DNA of 64,000 nt. Source: Siphonodentalium dalli (taxonomy: Eukaryota; Mollusca; Scaphopoda; Gadilida; Siphonodentaliidae). The stretch covers positions 200,750,244-200,814,243 of the forward strand of contig CP136061.1 of NCBI GenBank assembly GCA_032622095.1, in the 5' to 3' direction. Positions within the stretch are counted from its first letter, which is position 1, and the number at the start of each line of letters is the position of its first letter. The translations under genes were made by a program, and so were the position numbers. The notes below the pieces were generated by a model that had not been told where the DNA came from, did not search any database, and saw only the letters and a list, made by a program, of their open reading frames with translations. This document shows, one piece after another, positions 1 through 10,945 of the stretch.

Positions 1-963
1 ATTATATTGCAACCGAGTGGAGTCGCTCAGACGAACAATTTAAATGAATGTCCACGAGTGTTATGGAGGTAATTGAAAATTTGACTGCTTGATAAAATTT
101 CATACATATCACATATAAATTAAGTTTCGCTCACCATATCGAGAATTCATATTTTACGAGGAACATGGGACATATGAATTAGAAATTAGCTTGCACATTC
201 CTTTTAAGAGTTGTCTGAGGTCATGAAAATATAAGTTAGACGTTGTCTGAAGATTTTAAGTTTAAAGAGACATATGAGAATGAACTGGAAATACGTTTAA
301 AGAGATAGCTGATGTCAGGAAATTAAAGTTTGTATAGTGAACTATTGAATTGTTTTAAAGGGAAATATCATGATAATAAGGTAAAGTAGGTTGTATTAAA
401 AACCCATATATAATTAGCTAGGAGTATGTGAACCAATAAGCCAAGCAAATTGTGTCATGAGTTGTACATTTTATTCCGTTTCACAAGGAATATTTATATA
501 TATATAATCGATGGCATTTATATAAAATGTCCTTGGTGTGGGAGTTGTTTATGTTTATGAGAGTTGTTAGAATTTCAGTTTTTTTTTCAAATTGAAATGT
601 GAATCGGTTACATTGTAATTTCAAGGTGATTTGACGGGTGTTCCCAAATGCGGGGCCCGTGAGATGTTTAGTTTGGCATTCCAAGTTAATGGATAGCGAT
701 TTTGACGTGACAGGCGTGATTTTACACGCCGTGCCAAGGAATTTCTAAAATCTCAGTTTATAGAGCATTTGTACAAGAGTATTTGTACCATGCGGATATT
801 TGTAGGGCCTTTGAGCCAAATTAAAATGTTAGTTGGTTATATGGGCATTTCTGTGCAATGAAACGTGTTCTACACGTATAGCGTGATTTTCACACGCTAA
901 TGCCAACCAGACTTAATTGATATTAGTTTCTAAACACAACGTATGAAGTCCTACACTAGACAC
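1..963. other. AT-rich stretch, nothing recognised
   Basis: No exon, RNA gene or transposon end could be supported here. Reading frames are short and low-complexity on both strands. Confidence 0.5.
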
Positions 964-1200
964 CAATATATTGACCCATACCAATTTACGCCCCAACTTC
1001 AAGATCAAGTTGGAAATTTGTTCAACTTTCGTATCGAACAAGGCGGTTTAAGCCATGACGGGAAGTCACACCCTAGATATTAAACCATATTGACTCTTAA
1101 TTAATTTATGCCTGAATTCAAGATCAAGTTGGAAATTTATTCAACTTTCGTATCGACACAAGGCCATTATAACTTCCGACAGAAGTCATATCTGGATCAA
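964..1200. repeat. Two tandem copies of a ~120-bp unit
   Basis: The word CAAGATCAAGTTGGAAATTT recurs near 999 and 1119, followed both times by a TTCAACTTTCGTATCGA block and a shared GAAGTCA tail. The two units are diverged but align through their whole length. No coding potential is seen. Confidence 0.8.
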
Positions 1201-1223
1201 TCGATCAATCATTCATTCGGAAT

Positions 1224-1540
1224 CTAGCCAGGATGCTCGGGAATGACCGGGAAAGGCACCGTTGTTCTCCAATGCTGGATCTGGATCAACCGATGAGTCA
1301 GAAGATAGCCAAGATAAACGGGGTTAATAGGGAGAGGCACCATTACCTTCCAATGCTGGATCAGAACTAACTCTCCAGAACCAAAGCTTATTCTAGGATT
1401 ATGACATTCTATGTTTCGGACCAATTCATAGCAATCAAAGGTTTTGCTCGACTAAAGAAATTTCGGAGTGTGACATTCCTGTGATGGGAACTTGTAGGAT
1501 TATGACATTCTTCTGCTTCGGAACAATTCATATTCCAAAT
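1224..1540. repeat. Degenerate direct repeats (~80 bp and ~100 bp)
   Basis: A TAGCCAxGAT...AGGCACC...CCAATGCTGGATC block occurs near 1225 and 1305. A second block, TAGGATTATGACATTCT followed by TTCGGAxCAATTCATA, occurs near 1395 and 1494. The short frames over this region are products of the repeat and are not a gene. Confidence 0.7.
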
Positions 1541-1704
1541 GGGATAGTTTAAATCTCTCATCAAGTTTTTTGTCTTATGACAAAAATCTTGAAAAAGGTG
1601 ATATGAGTTATGTAATACTTTCGTAGCTGGGGTCAGTGTCCTGGCCTGAATGATTTAGATCATTGCCTCTGGGGTTCACTGCTTTCAACAAAACACCTTA
1701 TTAA

Positions 1705-1774
1705 ATTGTCCATCTGTTGTTGATGGAAATATCCATCTGTTGTTGATGGAATTGTCCATCTGGTGTTTTGATGG
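1705..1774. repeat. Minisatellite, ~23-bp unit, three copies
   Basis: Three successive units of the form TTGTCCATCTGTTGTTGATGGA, the last one diverged (TGGTGTTTTGATGGG). Confidence 0.85.
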
Positions 1775-2060
1775 GAGCGGCGCATACGTGTTCCAATCAA
1801 ATCACGACATCTGGAGTTCGGGACGTTTTCCTCTCAGCCCATATATACCAGACAGAGCCAAGCTCTCGGATCTCACTCTTGTTTCTGAACGCAGACCAGA
1901 TACTAACGTGCAGCGTGAGAAGATGTTGTTGTATTATTCTCCGTGGCCGCCTGATGTGACTTTGTAAATATTTGTAATAATAAATTTCATCAACGTGTTC
2001 TAAGAATTGCCAACTTAATGCTAAGAACCTGGGACCAGCCCGAGAGTGGTACAGTTCGTT
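1775..2060 (+). other. Possible solo-LTR or promoter/polyA-like relic
   Basis: A TATA-like CATATATACC lies at 1840-1849 and an AATAAA at 1979-1984, in a block with higher GC content than its flanks and a 75-codon open frame ending at 1967. The spacing of a TATA box followed ~135 bp later by a polyA signal resembles a long terminal repeat. No TG...CA ends, target duplication or primer-binding site could be fixed, so this is only a suggestion. Confidence 0.2.
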
Positions 2061-2061
2061 G

Positions 2062-2680
2062 TGATAAGGAAATCAACTTTAATTTTTGTTAACCCCAGCC
2101 GTTTCGCGGTCGTTTTTTTTGCTAAAATGTGACTATGTAATAAAATGGATCTTAAATTCGTCGCAATTATATATACAATTTATAAACCTCATCCACTAAA
2201 TTCGATTCGGGCCTGGCTAAAGCTCGGCTCGAATCGATCTTAAAATAGTGCACTTTGCTAATAAATAATGCTGACTATGTCAGTGTCTACCAGTCGAATG
2301 CAGAATTCTACCCTGCGATCGCTCATCTGGCAAATTTTTACTGCAGAACTATCCCATGTATTAAACAATTTCTCCTCCAATGGTATCAGAAAACAGTTAT
2401 ATGCTGGTATCTCACTCATCTCATTTGCATCTTTTTCAAAGTCGAGGTAATGACTAGTTGTCATTTTTTAAAGTGTATACAAAGCGTTGCGATCACCAAT
2501 ATACATGTTTGTACATGTCATGACATCACGAGGTACAAATCTGCGTTCTACTGGTAGACAATGACCATTTTAGTCATAATAATCTAAACTAAGTTACCAA
2601 GCACCTTCTCGTGAATTGTATGCTCCGGTGTTTTTTTCGGTTTCCAGTCAAACCGAGTTGTCCGGCTGGGGTTGATTTGA
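2062..2680. other. No supported feature
   Basis: Only short overlapping frames on both strands. Nothing recognised. Confidence 0.4.
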
Positions 2681-2685
2681 TTTTT

Positions 2686-2817
2686 CTGGGGGGGGGGGGG
2701 TGGCAAATGGTCAGTGGAAAAAATCTGCAGTTTTTGCTGATTTTGTTTGGGGGGGGGGGGGAGGGGGGAAACAGTTTTTTCCACCCTGTGTCTGCAGTTT
2801 TTTTCCGGCCCCCCCTG
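2686..2817. mobile_element. Short poly-G/poly-C-ended element (MITE-like)
   Basis: The segment begins with a run of about 13 G, has an internal second G run, and ends with CCGGCCCCCCCTG. The interior (GGTCxGxGGAAAAAA, CTGCxGxxxxx, TTTTTCCGxC) matches the 3' part of the elements at 9730-10279 and 24659-25189. It looks like a short relative of that family. A target duplication was not seen. Confidence 0.5.
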
Positions 2818-2832
2818 TTGAATGTGATAAAA

Positions 2833-2930
2833 TCCCATTGATTTTGAGCCAATTATTCTGGTTTTGATCAATACCAATAGGTTTTGAGCCAATCATTCTG
2901 ATTTTGATCAAATTCATCTTGATTTTGACT
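2833..2930. repeat. Minisatellite, ~45-48-bp unit
   Basis: Alternating words GATTTTGAGCCAATxATTCTG and TTTTGATCAA repeat at least twice, with a partial third copy. No coding signal. Confidence 0.75.
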
Positions 2931-3249
2931 CGGCGTTATTTGCGTTTGAACATACACTTCTTGTTTTAAGAGATCCTTTGGAACTTCAACAGAATGACGT
3001 TCCGTGTCTGTTATTCAATTAAGTGTATAGAGACAGAGCATGTTAATTCGCGGAATATCTGTTCTGTTACGTAACAACCTGTCAGCACCCTCTTCCTTAA
3101 TTTGGCACTCTACTGCGTTATCGCTAAGGTTTCTTTGCGATGGTCAAATATCTATGTAACACACAGGCGTCTCATCTGAAGTTTGAATATCGCTATGAAA
3201 TAATATCTTAATATTGCCTCCTGAATGTCATTGAATCAACAACCAGAGT

Positions 3250-4060
3250 TACATCGACAACATCGACACGTGTTGACCCTATTATAGTGAATAGCACTGT
3301 CATCTCGTGTGGATCAGAAGTGGATGACTTCGGCAAATCTATCTCAGATCACTACGCGGTAATAGCATATTTGAAATACGAGTATAACAGTAATGGTTCG
3401 TATTTCCGATTAGTAAGGAACTACGCAAAAGGCAACTATGAACAAAGAGTGGAGCTTATGCGCGTTAGCATTAGCCCCCGACGTAGACACCGGGACTGAA
3501 TTGTTTACTTCGAAATTTCTAGACATTATGGATGACACTGTTCCCCAATCTAAAATATTGATCAGACCAAAAGAAAAACATTGGTTCACATCAGATTTAC
3601 GACCGATGATTAGCAGAATTAGAGACAGACTTCGTAAGATTTCGATAAAATCCAAAAAGGACAATGATTGAGCAAAATTCAAAAAATTACGAAACACTGT
3701 TAACAATATGAAAAAGTGAAAAAGTACGCAAGGGCCAAATACGAGGAAGATGTCCAGAATACTGTCAAAGACTAACCTTCCTCAAAATATGTTTAGCATA
3801 GCATAAACGAAATTATGCAAACCAAGCACACAGACGCAATCCCCCCTATTATCGATTACAATGGCAACCTAGAAACTGTCGATCATATAACATCATCATT
3901 GCTTAATAATGCCTTCATTGTCGTAGGCAAACCAGAAGTATATTTTCTTGATCATGGACAGTTTATTAATGAAAGTTTTCGCGCCGCTATGAAAGTCAAT
4001 AGTAGCCAAACAGAAAGAATTGTCTTTATCATGGACAGTTTATTAAAGAAAATTGAAATT
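3250..4060 (+). pseudogene. Non-LTR retrotransposon ORF2 fragment (endonuclease end and linker)
   Basis: Two frames joined by a frameshift near 3440 give peptides typical of a LINE ORF2. First, the end of the apurinic-type endonuclease with the catalytic-loop signature ISDHYAVIAYL (around 3335-3375) and YFRLVRNYAKGNYEQ. Then comes the linker that precedes the reverse transcriptase, with DDTVPQSKILIRP, KHWFTSDLR and, in a third frame from 3815, IPPIIDYNGNLETVDHIT and LLNNAFI. Stops and shifts break all frames, and the reverse transcriptase that should follow is absent, so this is a dead internal fragment. A small duplication of CATGGACAGTTTATTAA (near 3953 and 4029) sits at its 3' edge. Clade assignment (CR1/L2-like) is a guess from the linker. 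Confidence 0.75.
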
Positions 4061-4298
4061 GAGGTGTGTTTATTTTCTGAAAGTTCGCTTGGTTGTTGCC
4101 AATTTCGACCCATAAACCAGAATCGGAGAATGTCCAACGAAAATCCCGTTTTGTCAATTTATTTTCTGAGATGGATTGATAATAAATAGTTGAAAATAAA
4201 GTGGTATCGTTGTAATGATAAGCCATCAACGTCGTTTTTTCTTATGATTTATGAGCCTGTAGATGGATCAGTAGACGAATAACATACTTAGTATAATT

Positions 4299-4451
4299 AA
4301 GAAATAAATACACGGTGAAGAGGTGTGTATGGTCAAGTTGTACCACAAAAAAAAACTGATTGTAGGACGACGCGTAGCGGAGTCCTACAATCAGTTTTTT
4401 TTGGTGGTACAACTTGACCATACACACCGATACACCGTGTATTTATTTCTT
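4299..4451. repeat. Long near-perfect hairpin (foldback element)
   Basis: Two ~65-bp arms, beginning AAGAAATAAATACACGGTG and ending with the reverse complement at 4451, are almost perfectly complementary around a short centre at ~4372-4382 (GACGACGCGTAGCGGAGTC). The arms contain TATGGTCAAGTTGTACCAC. It shares its architecture, but not its sequence, with the hairpins at 13.25, 24.3 and 48.2 kb. Confidence 0.9.
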
Positions 4452-5387
4452 TTGTAATACGACTAAAAGTTTCTGGTCATAATTCGACTGAATAGTCAAC
4501 GAAATACTGCGCTTTTTCGGTCTCAGGTGAGAAAACATTTCGTGGTGTAATTCTTATTAGGCGTACTCGATTTCTTTGCACGGAGTACTCTGGTAATTTG
4601 TTTGCGTAAATAATCGTTGTGATTGGCTAAAAAGGATGTGTTTTCAGAGGCGCCCGTGTCTTTCATTTAAATTGTACAAGAAACACGATTGCGGTCATTT
4701 TAAGGGATTAAGGGGGGTCACCATTCGGTGCTTCCGACAATCCCGGGCTAGCCCCCCGAACCACTCACTCTACTATTGCGGTCATTTATGTGTTGGACGT
4801 TGTTGGGACAACATGAATATGATCATCGACTATGGACCATTTCCATTACACAAAGCGATCTAGTTTACTAAACTAATCTTATTTCCCTTCTGGTGAACAA
4901 ACGCTTTCAGTTTCAACTTGATTCCGAAATATCGAATATGATCGAGATTCGAATCGACGAATGCACAGCCCGGCCCCATGGAAAATACAAGTTTACCGAT
5001 TTATTTTGTCATTTAATATACTTATTAAGTAACTTTCTTTGGCCGTAACATATATCAATATCAATATACCATAACATCATCTGGACCATATTCATTGGCA
5101 ACCAAACTGCTTTCAAGCGACAAATCGCTAGAAAATTCGTAAGATTGTCAAGATGTAGCAAAATTCAAAGGTTGCAGGTGCGGGTGTACTCCGTTGATGC
5201 CCCGTTTGCGCGGAGATATAACAGACGGGAAAAGTCGCGTGCGGCGATCTGAATAAACCGATTTTTTTCGTGGTACAATTGGAAAAAGTAGAATTGTACC
5301 ACAAAACTGGAACGAGATAGCCATGGTAACTCGGGCCACTGGCCAATCAGGACATGGCTTTTAATCATAGTTAGGCAGGGTCGTATT

Positions 5388-5389
<2 letters not shown>
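4452..5389. other. No supported feature
   Basis: A GTGGTACAA block near 5270-5300 is weakly repeated on both strands (CGTGGTACAATT / AATTGTACCAC), forming a small local inverted repeat. No gene is recognised. Confidence 0.4.

Positions 5390-5431
<42 letters not shown>
5390..5431. repeat. (AT)n microsatellite
   Basis: About 20 uninterrupted AT dinucleotides. Confidence 0.98.
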
Positions 5432-5434
<3 letters not shown>

Positions 5435-6024
5435 TCATATGTATTATGATATAGAGCGGTATTTCATTCTTGTAGTTTTCCATGGTGTTTCCAGAGAGAC
5501 GAGTTTGGGCAATTATATCACGAACAGCCTCAACATAACAGCAACACGTTGGATGATATACATGTACACACGCACACACATATAATATAATTTATTCCTG
5601 GATTTTATATTAGGGCGACAATCGATACGAAATAACGTGCATTTTTTTATGATTTGCCCGTTATTTCGTTAATATTCATAATTACGATGTAGTATTCACG
5701 AAATAACGGTCATCTTATTACACATGTGCATCAATACATCCGCCTAGTGCGGACGAGAATTAATTTTTTTTTAAGATTTCGTCGGCTTTAGGGGCAGAAA
5801 GTTAGGTATATACACACACACATTACTAGCCCGTACAGTATCACACAAAGTCGTCCATCCTCCCAGCGGCCAATTGTCGAGTGTGTGGACTTCCACTGCG
5901 ATGTTAGTATGTGTAATAAACGAACAGAGCCACACGTTGCATGCCCTGATCAAGCACACGACGCACGATCTAACAAAGTTTGTCTAATTTTAATTTATTA
6001 TGTTTGAAAAGTCCCACTATAACC

Positions 6025-6025
6025 A

Positions 6026-6058
<33 letters not shown>

Positions 6059-6071
6059 GAGACAGAGAGAT
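6025..6071. repeat. (GA)n microsatellite
   Basis: A run of GA dinucleotides with a few T or C interruptions. It is absent at the aligned place in copy B2 (near 25495), so it came with, or grew in, an insertion specific to this copy. Confidence 0.95.
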
Positions 6072-6689
6072 AGTTTTATTGATCCATGTCAGAAGATAAT
6101 ATGTTACAATCATACACAATTATATACATTACATGATATCACATTATAAAATATAAATAATGGTAATTCGTTGTCGATTATCATAGGAAATCATTAGTGA
6201 GTATCATTAGTGTATGTCAAAAATCAGTCAAATCAAAAGTTCTAATCGGCTGCCATTTTGCGGAGTAGCATGCACAAATCGACAACAAGACCTTCTACTC
6301 TAAATCTCAGTTCTGTTAGTAAGTTTTTATTGAGGGAATTCTTCTCAATACATATAGGACATTTTACTTTGTGGGAATCAACTTCGCCATTTTGCTGGAA
6401 ACAACCAGCGCTGAATATATCGAAAAACACAACTGGTACCCAGTCTGTGACAATTTCAGAAAAGAACCATGACTGATGATGCAAGTAGAGATTGAGTATG
6501 CATGTGTATCGTATAGTTCAATAATATAATGATCTTTAAAAAAAATTGTTATTCAATTGCATATACGCTATGTACATGTAGTATATATTGTATCACAACG
6601 AACATCGTGTGAAGACATATTACTAGCTCTCGATTTTTTTTATCTTTCTCTCGCTATTACTAAACTATTTCTATACTAATTGAAATATT

Positions 6690-6955
6690 TTATCCAAATT
6701 GACAACACACACCGTCATTCATATATATTAATTAAATGCAGTGTCTCTCAATGGCGCAATTGTTTTCGTCACTTTATCGCCGATTGTTGCGTCCCGAATC
6801 GAGAAGTAAATATTTACAATTGAGCGTAGTTCAGATGATATGTTCGGCGACGTTAGTTGAATGTTACATTTCTCATGCTGGCATAGCGCCTGCATACTAA
6901 CTTATCACGAATCCGAACAAGTACGTAATATGTCTTTAATACATGTAAAGTGTAA
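6690..6955 (-). repeat. Dispersed repeat C, copy 1
   Basis: Inverted relative to 19745-20060 and 51925-52250, and in the same orientation as 25200-25395. Shared words include CCCGAATCGAGAAGTA, ATATTTACAATT, GCGTAGTTCAGA and the GTACC/ACAAGT block. Function unknown; probably a transposon end. Confidence 0.7.
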
Positions 6956-7943
6956 ACGATTAAATGTTCATAAGTTAAAAGAAAGTATCCGGGAGACTCT
7001 TCGTGGATAATTTATCTCGTTTTGATTGTATGAATTTCTCTTTTCTCAGCCAACAGTGATTACAGGTATAAAGCCGAGTATTCCCATTCATTCTGGAAAG
7101 TTTGAATTTGAACGCACTGAAGTGCTATATATCTGCCTGTGTGACAACTTGTTTCGATATCCCAGAATAGAGATTTGATGGTCCGTTGATCGGGATTAAA
7201 TTTGGTTGTGTCACGTGATACTTAATAATCATTAGTAATAGGTATACGGTTTTATTTTGTTCGTCTGCTAAAATGCGCCGTAATTTCCTGTAGTGCTCTG
7301 AATTAATTTACTGCGGAGTTTATAAACCTTAATTTAAACTATATGTCGGCAAATCTATAATAACTGCGCAGACTTAAATTACATGCGTCTATCTAGGTGA
7401 TAACGCAGGCGATTAGTACATGTATGGTGTATAATCTCTTTTACTAAGAGGTCAATTCAATTTGTGCTAGACTGACACAATAGCATTTTGTAAATTCTAT
7501 GCTTACTGTCGGTTTTCATGGTTGAAGAATGAAAACTTAGATAATCTGTTTGTAGAATTCAGATCGTGCTATTGATTAAAATGTATAATTTAAAACGAGA
7601 AGATAAAATTATTAGTATACATCATCGTTTTAATCACAGTTGATCGGGATTACATTTGGTTGTGTACACGTGATACTTATATAATAATCATTAGTAATAG
7701 GTATACGGTTTTATTGTTCGTCTGCGTCTGCAAAAATGGTGCTTTTCTTTGTCAGATCGATGTATAAATTATATTTAGATAGCCATTGTTGTGTGTCTAC
7801 CTGGAAGGGAAATTGTGAAAGCTATGATATGTTGTTTCTTCGGGGCTATTACATCGTTGACATCGTCCGTCATATCTCAGTAAAAACTGGTAGAGAATGA
7901 TTCATAGAGTGTGCATGACAATATTATGTGTATATTACATAGT

Positions 7944-8266
7944 TCAATTATAATATGATGGCTTCTGTTGATATTGTTGTTCTCTCGGTGTTTCGTCTCT
8001 AGACGTAGTCTGTTCGTATGGTGGTGGGGGGGCATATGCTTTCTGCATTGTGTCCTGGTATTCCACGTGTCCTGTGTGCGGCTGAGGCTGGTGACCTGCC
8101 TGTTGAGGCTGGTATCCTGCTTGCTGAGGCTGGTACCCGGCCATTTGTGATCCTGGCTGCACTACAACATTGTGATTAGGGTAGTTTCCTCCATATTGTA
8201 GTGTCGTGATTGTCGCCACTGTAGTTCCCTGGGGTGAATCCAGTACCTGACCTGGTTGTCTGCGAC
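7944..8266 (-). CDS. Orphan terminal exon of a Shisa-like gene paralogue
   Basis: The frame runs from an acceptor (pyrimidine-poor, ending TTGTAG, at 8267-8268) through 106 codons to a stop at 7944. It enters in phase 1, exactly like its duplicate at 27886-28226. The peptide is a cytoplasmic-tail type: RRQPGQVL, a TITTLQYGG segment, then YQPQQAG repeats (three, one changed to HQPQ), an acidic GHVEYQD segment, a PPPPY motif that fits the PPxY consensus for WW-domain binding, and a C-terminal KPSYYN. Relative to the duplicate it has lost one heptad but has no stop or shift, so it may still be under selection. A matching transmembrane exon was looked for on the minus strand upstream (8.3-24 kb) and not found. 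It is therefore either an orphaned exon or part of a gene with a distant 5' end. Confidence 0.55.
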
Positions 8267-8786
8267 CTACAATGTTAAAAGGACTTGTCTCACTTCAATA
8301 TGAATGTACGGTTTAGCGATTGAGACCAAAATATATAAAATGCATAGAGTATGATATATACAGTACCATGTTGTTTCAGTGTCCAGATTTGATCGTGGCT
8401 ATATATTCAATCACTGCCATATGATTATAAAATTCACGCAATGTTCACTAAAATGGTTGCCACTTTGCCACATGATCATTCCCTGGTAACAGTTTCCATG
8501 CAACTACTCGGAATTGAAAGTAATGTGCAATTATAGGTTATAGCGTCGTAATTCCGCGCTAAGAAACTGCGTGTTCTACGCCGTCAATACCCTGTTGTGA
8601 AATTTGAGATATATCTGGTCAGAAGAGTGAACCCAACTTGTATTAACGGTATCAATGGTTGCTAAGCATATACCCCAAGTGATCGAATGACACCACTTCC
8701 TGTGCATTCATTGGCATTATGTCCAATTTTAGACATCTCCTATAGGCCATGGCGATGTCATGTTCAAATGATGTCACATGACTTAA

Positions 8787-9280
8787 AGGCACGGGAGGCC
8801 TTAGTTGTCGAAAATATTCATATTTGTTTCAATCACCGTAAACAGAAAAACATTAAAACGCATACAGTTTTGTTCATATATACCATGACCATCGCGTAAA
8901 CAGCATGCTATCATAAAGACCTACTATGTTTTACCTAAGCAAGAGCCTGATTGTGTTACAGAAGGCAGCACAGTGTTACTGGCTAATCACACACAAATGA
9001 TATAAACGCTCTTTATTCGTTCCATATCAGGAATTCAACAACAAAGAACGCTCTTTATTTTTACCATCATAATATAAACAAACACCAGAAAAGTAACCTT
9101 TTATGCTTTTGTTTACATAACAATGGTCAAACATATGACAATAACATACTGTGTATGCGATATTTCTTATTTGTATACGGACAACGTCTGTCTACATTTT
9201 AATATTCTTTCTGTTTGTGGTGGTTTTTGACCGGTGGAAAATTTTTCACAGCGTACCCACAGCCAAGTCCTCCCGTATCT
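8787..9280. mobile_element. TTAA-flanked non-autonomous DNA transposon, copy 1 (piggyBac-like MITE)
   Basis: TTAA lies on both sides (8783-8786 and 9281-9284). The terminal inverted repeat begins AGGCACGGGAGGCCTTAGT on the left and AGATACGGGAGGACTTGGC on the right. The 494-bp interior has no ORF but shares blocks with copies at 17161-18969, 26134-26604 and 63642 onward (for example AATAAAGAGCGTTxxT, the TCCATATCAGGAATTC block, and TGxGGTGGTTTTTGACxG). TTAA targets with a short TIR are the signature of piggyBac-superfamily transposition. The transposase source is not in this window. Confidence 0.85.
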
Positions 9281-9729
9281 TTAAACTTTACAAAATTGCT
9301 CAATAATGCGCACGCACAAGTAGATCTGACTAGATGGTTTTTGTGACCATACAATCCCTTTCCACATGACTACTCTTGTGCAATGCCGAAACGTGCAACT
9401 GTATAATGCATATTGATACTATATATACATGTAGGGGATCGTTGATGTGATTGTATCATTAGGCCTACGCAAAAATCAATACATTTATATTGTATCCTAT
9501 GCGCATGCGCGAACAAATCGACTCATATAAGTGACTGCGCTTTCATCACATATGCCAGAACACTGATTATGTATACAAGAATAATTTAAACCCAGAAGAG
9601 TGATGGAAATTGTGTCTACAATCCTGCGAACCAAGAAACAATGTAGTGCATTACGCCATCGCTTCAAATAATGTACGTTTGTTGAATTGTTCACTGTGCG
9701 CATGTGCTTATTTCCCTACCCCAACTAGT

Positions 9730-10279
9730 CAGGGGGGGGGTGACTAAACATTTCCGGCACATATGCCGGGGTGGGTGGGTTGATGGTCAAAGCCACCAAC
9801 AATCATTTTTTTCCGCAACTAAAATAAAACTTTCCTGCTTGTTTTTTAGTGTTTTGGCAATGAGTTGGGCTTCAAAACCACTTTGAATGAGAGAAATAAT
9901 GTAATTCTAACTGGTAAACTGACTGCAGGCAGTTATCGTGTTGTATTTTGTTGCAAATTTTGAAATCCAAGATGGCCGCTGGCAGCCATGTTTTTTTGGC
10001 CGAATGACCTCAAAATAACTCATTCCTATTTACATGTCCATGTTAACATCCATGATAAATAGTATGCACAGAAATTCATATACAGCTGTTTACAGTGAAT
10101 TTCCCCCCACAAATCTCTGTTGTAGTGTTAAAAGGGGGGGTGGGTGTCAAAAAATGGTCGGAAAAAACTGCCGAAAACGGAAAAAAAATTGGCGGTGGGG
10201 GTGGGTGGGTACAAAAAATTATCGAAAGGGAAAAAATGCCCTACGTGCCTGAATATTTTTTTTCGACCCCCCCCCCCTG
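9730..10279. mobile_element. CAGGGGG...CCCCCTG element with 7-bp target duplication, copy 1
   Basis: The element starts CAGGGGGGGGGTGAC and ends GACCCCCCCCCCCCTG. It is flanked by a perfect 7-bp direct repeat AACTAGT (9723-9729 and 10280-10286). The interior holds a GGTCAAAGCCACCAACAA block, an AAGATGGCCGCTGGCAGCC block, and a second G run at 10132 that starts a sub-unit resembling 2686-2817. No protein is encoded; the short frames are low-complexity. The length is 550 bp. Confidence 0.85.
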
Positions 10280-10422
10280 AACTAGTCGGCAAAAAAGCCA
10301 TACACATGCACCCATGGCAACGCTGAAGTTTCTGGGGATCATTTACATAGATATTAGTGGATATACCAATGGTTATAATATGTATCAACATGCTACATAG
10401 GTTTATGACGTGACTGAATGCT

Positions 10423-10486
10423 ACTGGCCGCAAAAGCGGCCAATCGAGTATATGAACGTTTTCTGGCTGGCCGCTTTTGCGGCCAG
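10423..10486. repeat. Nested palindrome (GGCCGC-AAAA-GCGGCC)
   Basis: Two copies of a self-complementary block, CTGGCCGCAAAAGCGGCCA and CTGGCCGCTTTTGCGGCCA, are separated by 25 bp. The region can form two small hairpins or one larger one. Confidence 0.85.
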
Positions 10487-10945
10487 TCGGGTTCAAAGGG
10501 TTAACCCTATGCCTTGTGCCGGTACTGCATGTTAGTCTGAGTTGTTCGGAAAGAATATTCTAATGCGAAAATTATTTCTCCTGAAACTATCATCTCCGGT
10601 AAGCAGCTAACAAATTGGTTTAAATACATGTAATATGTTACCTTCCACACATCCAATCGCAAATAGCTTCGCGAATAAAGCAGAAATAAAAGGCTAGGTT
10701 ACTATTTGGCCGGTATTTCAACTGGGCAAAGGAGCAGACGAATGAGCGAAATTGGGCAACAACACTTAAGTTTCAAAAAGTAGAAATACATTTTAATAAT
10801 ATATTTTCTGCTCAAAGTAGGTATACACGATTCACGAATGAATATTGATTATGAGCTCAGTGAGCTGTTGTCTACCATGGTCGTTGTGACACTTCTAACT
10901 GTTTTCCCGCGCGTTCAATACAACTTGTTCACCCCCGTGTACGTG

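Larger units (their letters stand above)
5838..10930. repeat. Segmental duplication, copy B1
   Basis: From CGTACAGTATCACACAAAG near 5845 to the block ending near 10930, this interval aligns in the same orientation and order with 24523-28810. It includes the homologous Shisa-like terminal exon and intron flank. Colinearity is interrupted here by insertions (GA-rich/LINE-tail DNA near 6025-6220, the elements at 8787-9280 and 9730-10279) and in the other copy by different insertions. Identity looks high but clearly below 100%, so the duplication is not recent. Confidence 0.85.

Noticed and set aside
1740-1967. 75-codon frame ending before an AATAAA
   Set aside because: Starts inside a minisatellite and has no recognisable domain; retained only as a possible LTR-like relic.
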